Origin: Ottowia sp.
GTDB lineage: Bacteria > Pseudomonadota > Gammaproteobacteria > Burkholderiales > Burkholderiaceae_C
Length of the DNA stretch: 24,372 nucleotides
Direction of reading: 5' to 3'
Assembly: GCA_023228705.1 (NCBI GenBank)
Contig: JALOAS010000043.1
Span: forward strand, 1 to 24,372
The notes beneath the pieces are model-generated. The model saw only the letters and a list, made by a program, of their open reading frames with translations, was not told the origin of the DNA and did not search any database. This document shows, one piece after another, positions 18,710 through 24,372 of this stretch. Positions within the stretch are counted from its first letter, which is position 1; every line of letters starts with the position of its first letter. The translations under genes and the position numbers were made by a program.

Positions 18710-19267
18710 TTATCCGGTTTCTGCCGGGTACGTCACCGCCAACACCTCGATCTCGCGCACGCCGCCGGGTGTCTGCAATTCCAGCACGTCGCCTGCGTGT
18801 GCGCGCATCAGCGTGCGCGCGATGGGGCTGATCCAGCTCACCTCGGCGCGCGCGGTATCGGCCTCGTCCACACCCTTGATGGTCACCGTGCGTTCGTTGC
18901 CGTCCTCGTCCGCGTAGCGCACCGTCGCACCAAAGAAGACCTGGTCGCTCCCCTGGTGCACGCTGGGGTCGACCACCTCGGCGATCTCCAGCCGCTGTGT
19001 GAGGAAGCGCAGCCGCCGGTCAATTTCGCGCAGCCGCTTCTTGCCGTAGATGTAGTCTCCGTTCTCGCTGCGATCGCCGTTCTTGGCGGCCCAATGCACG
19101 GTCTCGACCACCTGCGGCCGCTCCACTTCAGCCAGCTGCCTCAACTCCGCCTGCAGCCGGCGCCAGCCCGCCGGCGTCATGTAGTTCTTTGACCCCACCG
19201 GGACCGGCGGCGCAACCAGGTCGTCCTGATCATCCGCATCGTCCTCGCGTACAAAAGCCTTGCTCAT
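18710..19267 (-). CDS. greB: Transcription elongation factor GreB
   Basis: Binds the RNA polymerase secondary channel and stimulates cleavage of backtracked transcripts. It has 185 residues: an acidic tail (EDDADDQDD, 8-16), an N-terminal coiled coil from about 30 to 95, and a C-terminal FKBP-like domain (about 105-185). The tip carries GDRSENGDYIYGKKR (64-78) with the acidic residues Asp65 and Glu68, and the stretch is GreB-like rather than GreA-like. The start at ATG 19267 matches family length; an upstream in-frame ATG would add 24 arginine-rich residues unlike the family. No strong ribosome binding site is visible. It diverges from the CysB-like regulator. Confidence 0.95.
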   Translation of the reverse strand: MSKAFVREDDADDQDDLVAPPVPVGSKNYMTPAGWRRLQAELRQLAEVERPQVVETVHWAAKNGDRSENGDYIYGKKRLREIDRRLRFLTQRLEIAEVVDPSVHQGSDQVFFGATVRYADEDGNERTVTIKGVDEADTARAEVSWISPIARTLMRAHAGDVLELQTPGGVREIEVLAVTYPAETG

Positions 19268-19387
19268 GAACACATGATACCGGCGCCTGCGCAGCGCCGC
19301 TGCGGGCATGGCGGCCAAAGCCACGGGATTGAGACGCAAGTTTAGATAGAATCTTCATTAACACGAATTTTCATAAGAGCGTCAACA
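19268..19387. promoter_or_regulatory. Divergent greB / cysB-like promoter region
   Basis: A 120-bp gap whose right half (about 19338-19387) is markedly AT-rich for this window, as expected for a LysR-type promoter with an autoregulatory site. I could not assign a -35/-10 pair with proper spacing: TTGAGA (19329-19334) and TAGAAT (19347-19352) are only 12 bp apart. Confidence 0.35.
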
Positions 19388-20329
19388 ATGAATCTGCATC
19401 AATTCCGGTTTGTCGATGCCGCCGTTCGCAACGGCCTGAACCTGACGGCGGCGGCCAAGTCGCTCAACACGTCGCAGCCGGGCGTATCCAAGGCCATCAT
19501 CGAGCTGGAAAACGAGCTGGGCATACAGATCTTCGTACGGCACGGCAAGCGCATCAAGCGCATCACCGAGCCGGGACAGCACGTGGTCGCCGCCATTGCC
19601 ACCATCTTGAGCGAGGTGGGCAACCTGCGCCGCATCGGCGCGCAATACCGCGCCGAAGACGTGGGCACGCTCTCCATCGCCACCACGCACTCGCAGGCGC
19701 GGTACGTGCTGCCGGGCCCGGTGGCCAAACTGCGCGAGCGCTACCCGCAGGTCAACATCAGCATGCACCAGGGCACGCCGGCGCAGGTGGCGCAAATGGT
19801 GACCGACGAGGTCGCCGACATCGGCATGGCAACCGAGGCGCTGACCGACTTTCGCGGGCTGGTCACGCTGCCCTGCTACGAATGGGAGCACGTGCTCATC
19901 ATGCCGGCAGAACATCCCCTGGCCCGGCACGAGGCCGTCACGCTGGAGGACATCGCGGAACTGCCGCTGGTCACGTACGACCCGTCCTTTACCGGCCGCA
20001 GGCGCGTGGACAGTGCCTTTGCGCAGCGCGGGCTCACGCCGCAAATCGCGCTGGAAGCCATAGACTCGGACGTCATCAAGACCTACGTGCGACTGGGCCT
20101 GGGCGTGGGCATCGTGGCCGAGATGGCCGTGGATCCCGAAGCGGACCCGGACCTGGTGGTGCGGCCGCTGGGTGCATTCCTCGGACAGAACATCGCGCGC
20201 ATCGCGCTCAAGCGCGACGCTTACCTGCGTGACTTCGTCTATCATTTTGCCGAGCTGCTCTCCAGCCGGCTGGACAAGACCCTGATCCAGCAGGCCATGA
20301 GCGGCGAGGCAACCGACCATGGCCTCTGA
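19388..20329 (+). CDS. CysB-family LysR-type transcriptional regulator
   Basis: A 313-residue LysR-type regulator, the normal length. The N-terminal winged helix-turn-helix spans about 1-60 (LTAAAKSLNTSQPGVSKAIIEL with the recognition helix near 29-40). The effector domain opens with TTHSQARYVLP (99-109), the hallmark of the CysB/Cbl/SsuR group controlling sulfate, sulfonate and cysteine metabolism with acetylserine or sulfate-derived signals. CysB itself is the best match; Cbl/SsuR-type function cannot be excluded. The 3' end overlaps the downstream aminotransferase start by 11 bp (20319-20329), so the two are co-transcribed, linking the regulator to a methionine-type aminotransferase. Confidence 0.9.
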   Translation: MNLHQFRFVDAAVRNGLNLTAAAKSLNTSQPGVSKAIIELENELGIQIFVRHGKRIKRITEPGQHVVAAIATILSEVGNLRRIGAQYRAEDVGTLSIATTHSQARYVLPGPVAKLRERYPQVNISMHQGTPAQVAQMVTDEVADIGMATEALTDFRGLVTLPCYEWEHVLIMPAEHPLARHEAVTLEDIAELPLVTYDPSFTGRRRVDSAFAQRGLTPQIALEAIDSDVIKTYVRLGLGVGIVAEMAVDPEADPDLVVRPLGAFLGQNIARIALKRDAYLRDFVYHFAELLSSRLDKTLIQQAMSGEATDHGL

Positions 20330-21509
20330 AGTCTCCGCCCGCATCGCGACAACCCCGGCGTTTCCTTCACGCCTGCCCGACGTTGGCACCACCATCTTCA
20401 CGACCATGTCGGCGCTGGCGCTGCAGCACGACGCGGTCAACCTGGGCCAGGGCTTCCCGGACTTTGCCTGCGATCCGCGGCTGATGCAGGCCGTCACCGA
20501 CGCCATGGTCCGGGGCCAGAACCAGTACGCAGCCATGGCTGGAGCCAAGCCGCTGCGCGACGCCATTGCCGCAAAAATGCAGGCGCTGTACGGGCCAAGC
20601 TACGACGCCGGAACCGAAATCACGGTCACCGCCGGCGCCACGCAGGCCATCCTGACCGCCGTGCTGTGCTGCGCCGGCCCGGGAGACGAGGTGCTCGTGC
20701 TCGACCCCTGCTACGACAGCTACGTCCCCAGCATCCGGCTGGCCGGCGCCACGCCGGTGCGGGTGCCGCTCAAGCCCGGCGACTTCCATCCGGACCTGGA
20801 CCGCATTGCCGCAGCGCTGGGGCCCAGGACCCGGGCCCTCATCATCAACAGCCCGCACAACCCCAGCGGCACCGTCTGGTCGGCAGCGGACATGCAGGCG
20901 CTGCAGGAGCTGCTGGCGCCCACCGGCGTCGTGCTCATCAGCGACGAGGTCTACGAGCACATGGTGTACGCGCCGCTGCGCCACGAAAGCGTGGCCAGAT
21001 ATCCGGCGCTGGCGGCGCGCGCGTTCATCATCAGCAGCTTTGGCAAGACCTACCACGTCACGGGCTGGAAGGTGGGTCACGTTGCGGCACCCGCGCCCTT
21101 GATGGCCGAGTTCCGCAAGGTCCACCAGTTCAACGTGTTCAGCGTGAACACGCCCATGCAGCACGGGCTGGCGCAGTACATGGCCGACCCCGGCCCGCAC
21201 CTGGGTTTGGCCGCGTTCTACCAGGCCAAGCGGGACCGGTTCCGCAGCGGGCTGGACCGCACGCGCTTTCGCCTGCTGCCCTGCGAAGGCACGTATTTCC
21301 AGACGGTCTCTTACGCCGACCTGCAGCTGCCCGAGCGCGAGCTGGACGAAGCCGCGTTCTGCCAGTGGCTGACGCGCGAGATCGGCGTGGCGGCGATCCC
21401 GGTGTCCGCGTTTTATGGCGATGGCCTTGAGCAGCAGACCATCCGGTTCTGCTTTGCCAAGAAAGAGCAGACCCTGGACGCGGCGCTGCAGCGGCTCGCG
21501 CGCCTGTAG
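20319..21509 (+). CDS. PLP-dependent aminotransferase, YbdL-like (methionine aminotransferase)
   Basis: A 396-residue class I/II fold-type-I aminotransferase. The PLP lysine is Lys243 in SSFGKTYHVTGWKVG (239-253). NLGQGFPDF (41-49), NSPHNPSGT (177-185) and SDEVYEH (208-214) are the other cofactor-pocket motifs. The stretch from the lysine through RKVHQFNVFSVNTPMQ closely follows E. coli YbdL, which prefers methionine, phenylalanine and histidine with 2-oxo acids; the kynurenine aminotransferase/glutamine transaminase K group is close. The gene starts inside the last codons of the CysB-like regulator, supporting a role in sulfur amino acid metabolism, perhaps 2-oxo-4-methylthiobutanoate recycling. 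Substrate is inferred. Confidence 0.9.
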   Translation: MASEVSARIATTPAFPSRLPDVGTTIFTTMSALALQHDAVNLGQGFPDFACDPRLMQAVTDAMVRGQNQYAAMAGAKPLRDAIAAKMQALYGPSYDAGTEITVTAGATQAILTAVLCCAGPGDEVLVLDPCYDSYVPSIRLAGATPVRVPLKPGDFHPDLDRIAAALGPRTRALIINSPHNPSGTVWSAADMQALQELLAPTGVVLISDEVYEHMVYAPLRHESVARYPALAARAFIISSFGKTYHVTGWKVGHVAAPAPLMAEFRKVHQFNVFSVNTPMQHGLAQYMADPGPHLGLAAFYQAKRDRFRSGLDRTRFRLLPCEGTYFQTVSYADLQLPERELDEAAFCQWLTREIGVAAIPVSAFYGDGLEQQTIRFCFAKKEQTLDAALQRLARL

Positions 21510-21526
21510 CCGTCGGCCGGGCACCA

Positions 21527-22282
21527 GTGTCGTGTTGCATGCAGTTTGTGCTGATTCCGGACGCCACGGTCGGCACCACCCCTGGCAACGACCCCATCGC
21601 GCTTGAGCAGCAACTGCTGGCGCGCGCCAGCGAGCCGGTGGCGCAGCTGTGGCAATCGGGCACCGCGCTGGTGGTGCCGCGCAGCTACCGGCAATTTGCA
21701 GCGTTTGACGCGGCGTGTGCGCAGTTTGCCGCGCAGGGCTGCCCGGTCCGGGTCCGGCCTTCGGGCGGCGGGCTGGTGCCGCTGGACGCCGGCGTGCTCA
21801 ACGTCAGCCTGGCCTACCCGCTGGCGCAGCAGCTCGAAGGCGCGGTCGAGCGCGTCTACCACCACCTCTGCCAGCTGCTCGTTGACGCGTTGCAGCCGCT
21901 GGGCGTGGACGCGCACCGGCAGGCGGTGGCCGGATCGTTCTGCGACGGCCGCTTCAACCTGGCGACAGGCCGCGGGCCACACGCGCGCAAGATTGCCGGC
22001 ACCGCGCAGTACTGGCGCGTGCAGCGCACGGCGGAAGGAGCAAGCGGCCGCTACCGCGTGCTGGCGCATGCCCTGCTTCTGGTGGCGCCGGACCTGGACG
22101 CGCTGCACCGGCGCGCCAACGCGTTCGAGGCGCTGCTGGGCAGCGACCGCCGCTACGCGCGCGACAAGACGGCCAGCGTGGCCGAGCTGTGTCCGTCACT
22201 CTCCGGCGCGGCGCTCATGGCCGAGGTGCGGCTGCGGCTGCGCGAACTCATTGCACAAAGCAGTCCGCCTGCGGCGCGCTGA
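21527..22282 (+). CDS. Lipoate-protein ligase A family protein
   Basis: A 251-residue protein of the biotin/lipoate A/B ligase fold, which attaches lipoyl (or octanoyl) groups to E2 and GcvH lysines. Seen are RPSGGGLVPLDAGVLNVSLA (77-96), the counterpart of the RRxSGGGxVxHDxGxLN signature with HD replaced by LD, and ARKIAGTAQ (153-161) with the catalytic Lys155. It lacks the C-terminal accessory domain of full-length LplA (~330 residues), so it resembles the single-domain LipM/LipL-like or LplA-small group. The start is uncertain: GTG 21527 or ATG 21539, the latter removing a CC-containing tetrapeptide. It follows the aminotransferase by 17 bp and is probably in the same transcript. Confidence 0.8.
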   Translation: MSCCMQFVLIPDATVGTTPGNDPIALEQQLLARASEPVAQLWQSGTALVVPRSYRQFAAFDAACAQFAAQGCPVRVRPSGGGLVPLDAGVLNVSLAYPLAQQLEGAVERVYHHLCQLLVDALQPLGVDAHRQAVAGSFCDGRFNLATGRGPHARKIAGTAQYWRVQRTAEGASGRYRVLAHALLLVAPDLDALHRRANAFEALLGSDRRYARDKTASVAELCPSLSGAALMAEVRLRLRELIAQSSPPAAR

Positions 22283-22304
22283 CCCGCCCGCAGGGACGCG
22301 TGTC

Positions 22305-22814
22305 TCACAGTCCCAGCGTATCAGCGGGGAACCCGGGCGTACTGGCGTCCAGCCAGTCGTCGAGCCAGCCACGCAGCAGCTGCCGGCGCTGCGGGTCCGG
22401 GCCACAGGCACCCGAGCTCTGGCGCAGGTTGTAGCGGACCAGGGTCCACGCGGGCGACCAGAGTGCACTGGGCAGGTCGCCGGCATGCTCCTGCGCCACG
22501 AGACGGCAGGAGATCCGGTGCGCGTACTGCTGCCGCCAGCGCCGCAAAAGCGGGAACTGGCGCTGCACCGTGTCGTACTGCACGGCAAGCAGCGTCAGCG
22601 TGCCCGCGCCCGTCGCTGCCCAGCGCGTCAGCGACTGCACCACCTCGCGCTCATCCAGCGGCCAATCGGCAAAGTCTGCGTCCGAGAGAACCAGCTCGCG
22701 CCAGCGCGCCCGCGCCGCTTCGGCCAGCGCCTGCCGTATGCGCTCGCGAAAGCGCTCGCGCCCAACGAATCGGTCCGCCGGCAACGCCGGCTGCGTGTCA
22801 TCCATCGTGTCCAT
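22305..22814 (-). CDS. Conserved hypothetical protein downstream of roxA
   Basis: A 169-residue protein without a motif I can assign to a function. The middle (about 40-110) alternates short acidic and aromatic segments: a LVLSDADFADWPLDEREVV stretch, then TLTLLAVQYDTV and FPLLRRWRQQYAHRI, suggesting an alpha/beta fold. I recall similar small proteins beside roxA in other Burkholderiales (a DUF7931-like family), but this is from memory. The ATG at 22814 lies inside the roxA 3' end (17-bp overlap; a second ATG at 22805 gives 8 bp), so it is co-transcribed and probably translationally coupled. No signal peptide or membrane segment. Confidence 0.7.
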   Translation of the reverse strand: MDTMDDTQPALPADRFVGRERFRERIRQALAEAARARWRELVLSDADFADWPLDEREVVQSLTRWAATGAGTLTLLAVQYDTVQRQFPLLRRWRQQYAHRISCRLVAQEHAGDLPSALWSPAWTLVRYNLRQSSGACGPDPQRRQLLRGWLDDWLDASTPGFPADTLGL

Positions 22815-23928
22815 GCACCCACCCCGCCTGCATCCATTGCCGCAGCATCGCCTGCGCCGGCCCGCTGAGCTGCCGCAGCGCCGCCGCGGGCAGCGTCCGC
22901 GTATCGGCCAGCTGGCGCATGAGGCGGGCATCGTCGCCTGCGGCCGTCCAGCTCTCGCCGTTGATGTAGACGCCGCGCGCGTCGTGCAGCATGCGCGTGC
23001 GCCGGTCCAGGACGACCGAGGCCACCGGCCCGTGGCCTGCGTCGTCGGCCCGGTCGAACCAGACGCCGGGCTTGGGCTCGCTCAGGCACTCGCCCAGCGC
23101 GCGGTCCAGCGCCGCCGCGTCCTGCATGATCGCGTGCAGCGCCTGCTGCGCAAACACGCGCAACCCCTCGGGAATGGCAGCCGGTGCGCAGACCGCCGGC
23201 TGCGCAGGATCGGCGTACGCCTGCTCGGGCACCAGGTCCTGCGCCGCGTCGGCCAGCCGCAAGAGCAATTCGGCCGCCAGCCCGGCGCGGGTGGGACGCC
23301 GGAATCCCACCGAATACGTCATGCACGCGCCCACGGCCACGCCCTCGTGCGCCCAGAGCGGCGGCAGGTAAAGCAGGTCGCCGGGCCCGAGCAGCCATTC
23401 CTGCTCGGGCTCGAAGCGGGCCAGCACCTTGACCGGCAGATCCGGCAGCAACCGCAGGTCCGACTGCCGGCCCATGCGCCAGCGCCGGCGGCCGCCGGCC
23501 TGCAGCAGGAAGACGTCGTAGCTGTCAACGTGCGGCCCCACGCCGCCGCCATCGGTGGCAAAGCTGATCATGAGATCGTCCAGGCGCGCATCCGGAACAA
23601 AGCGAAAGCGCTGCAGCAAGTCGTGCGCCGCGTTGCAGTGCAGGTCCACGCCCTGCACCAGCAGCGTCCAGTCCGGCCGCTTCAGGGGCGGCAGCGCGCG
23701 GCGCGGAAACGGGCCGTGGCGCAGGCGCCAGCACCCGTCAAACCGGGTCAGAAGCCGCGCTTCGACGGCGTCGTCGGAAGCCAGGGCAAAGAGCTGCGCC
23801 CGCGACAGCAGCGGCTTGAGCCCCGGAATCGCCTGCCGCACCAGCAGCGGCTTTTTCTGCCAGTGCGCGCGCATGAACTGCTGCGCGGACAGGCCGCCCA
23901 GCAGGGAAAGGGGCCGCGTTGTATCCAT
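22798..23928 (-). CDS. roxA: Cupin 2-oxoglutarate oxygenase, ribosomal protein L16 arginine hydroxylase (RoxA/YcfD-like)
   Basis: A 376-residue JmjC-type cupin oxygenase, about the length of E. coli YcfD, which hydroxylates an arginine of ribosomal protein L16 using Fe(II), O2 and 2-oxoglutarate. The iron triad is visible as His133-x-Asp135 (GPHVDSYDVFLLQ) and His194 (LWAHEGVAVG). The N-terminal WQKKPLLVRQA (23-33) is characteristic, and a C-terminal winged-helix/dimer region follows (about 215-376). The start at ATG 23928 places MDTTRPLSLLGGLS at the N-terminus, with GGAGG about 15 nt upstream; the frame stays open 40 codons further, without family resemblance. Its 3' end overlaps the small hypothetical gene. 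Confidence 0.9.
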   Translation of the reverse strand: MDTTRPLSLLGGLSAQQFMRAHWQKKPLLVRQAIPGLKPLLSRAQLFALASDDAVEARLLTRFDGCWRLRHGPFPRRALPPLKRPDWTLLVQGVDLHCNAAHDLLQRFRFVPDARLDDLMISFATDGGGVGPHVDSYDVFLLQAGGRRRWRMGRQSDLRLLPDLPVKVLARFEPEQEWLLGPGDLLYLPPLWAHEGVAVGACMTYSVGFRRPTRAGLAAELLLRLADAAQDLVPEQAYADPAQPAVCAPAAIPEGLRVFAQQALHAIMQDAAALDRALGECLSEPKPGVWFDRADDAGHGPVASVVLDRRTRMLHDARGVYINGESWTAAGDDARLMRQLADTRTLPAAALRQLSGPAQAMLRQWMQAGWVHGHDG

Positions 23929-24169
23929 GGTCTGGGCCTGCCCTCCTCGATGGGACGCCAACAAGGCAAAAAGACACCGCCGTGCCAGCCGGCACTCCTG
24001 CAAGTCTAGCGCGTGCAGCTGCCAACCTGCCACAGCAGGCGCCGGCAAGCGGGCAGCCCGGACAACGCAAAATCAGATCCCGGTCGGCACGCATCGCCGG
24101 CGCACCGGAAGACGATGACCGCGCCGCTGCGCGGCGGCAATGACTGCGGCTGCGCCGCCATGATTCACG
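23929..24169. other. Intergenic region upstream of roxA
   Basis: About 240 bp without a supportable gene. It would hold the roxA promoter (minus strand), but I see no clear -35/-10 pair. Its right end carries two adjacent GC-rich stem-loops next to the heptamer array, listed separately. Confidence 0.5.
24122..24158. repeat. Paired GC-rich stem-loops beside the right array
   Basis: CGCCGC-TGC-GCGGCG (24122-24136) and GCGGC-TGC-GCCGC (24146-24158) are two perfect stems, each with a TGC loop, 9 bp apart. Such paired small palindromes resemble REP/BIME units. They end 11 bp before the heptamer array. Confidence 0.5.
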
Positions 24170-24330
24170 TTGAGCGTTGAGCGTTGAGCGTTGAGCGTTG
24201 AGCGTTGAGCGTTGAGCGTTGAGCGTTGAGCGTTGAGCGTTGAGCGGTGAGCGTTGAGCGTTGAGCGTTGAGCGTTGAGCGTTGAGCGTTGAGCGTTGAG
24301 CGTTGAGCGTTGAGCGTTGAGCGTTGAGCG
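24170..24330. repeat. Heptanucleotide tandem array (right)
   Basis: Twenty-three consecutive 7-bp units, all TTGAGCG except the twelfth (24247-24253), which is GTGAGCG. Orientation is the same as in the left array. The array is followed by ACGCTGGACGC at 24341-24351, the same 11-mer that follows the left array, and by degenerate CGCTGAACGCTTGACG traces. It lies about 240 bp upstream of roxA. The minus strand is open through the array in all frames because the 7-bp unit contains no stop there, but such frames are not genes. Confidence 0.97.
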
Positions 24331-24372
24331 TGGTGAGCTCACGCTGGACGCTGAACGCTTGACGCCAAACCT

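Noticed and set aside
24073..24342. Minus-strand frame encoding a seven-residue repeat (LNAQRST)
   Set aside because: It arises from the 7-bp unit, which has no stop codon on this strand in any frame; no real start region or functional context.

Overview
The window reads as chromosomal DNA from a high-GC betaproteobacterium, most likely of the order Burkholderiales. This rests on protein style (CysB-type LysR regulator, bifunctional Rel/SpoT, GreB, RoxA-type ribosomal oxygenase), dense gene packing and strong GC bias at third codon positions. I cannot name a genus from sequence alone. No rRNA, tRNA, CRISPR array, transposase or integrase was seen.

Layout. Positions 1-125 hold a heptanucleotide tandem array, followed by a good sigma-70 promoter and spoT (+). 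A 165-bp near-palindrome begins at the spoT stop codon. Then comes a carbohydrate block of about 16 kb (2699-18620): pgl and gnd (-, ATGA overlap); a 1288-residue GH94-type phosphorylase (+); a converging GH144-like/glycoamylase-family enzyme (-); and a tightly coupled operon zwf, HAD phosphatase, tal, pgi, pgm, tkt (+). After it follow greB (-), a CysB-like regulator (+), a YbdL-like aminotransferase (+), a lipoate-ligase-family protein (+), a small conserved protein (-) and roxA (-). The window closes with small GC-rich hairpins and a second heptanucleotide array (24170-24330) in the same orientation as the first.

How the genes could work together. The two glycoside enzymes resemble the two C-terminal catalytic parts of cyclic beta-1,2-glucan synthase (the glycoamylase-like part and the GH94 phosphorylase part), but as separate genes and without the GT84 synthase part. 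A GH94 enzyme would release alpha-glucose 1-phosphate. Pgm converts this to glucose 6-phosphate, and Zwf, Pgl and Gnd oxidise that to ribulose 5-phosphate. Tal, Tkt and Pgi recycle the carbon. This gives a phosphorolytic route from a beta-1,2-glucan into the pentose phosphate pathway without a glucokinase, and none is encoded here. Neither glycoside enzyme has a visible signal peptide, so an intracellular substrate is implied. The substrate and the direction of flux are inference.

The layout is symmetrical: gnd diverges from the GH94 gene, zwf diverges from the GH144-like gene, and the two glycoside genes converge in the middle. The two divergent promoter regions share short AT-rich words that may be a common operator. 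The sugar block lies between spoT and greB, which I recall as near neighbours in many Burkholderiales, so it may be a lineage-specific insertion.
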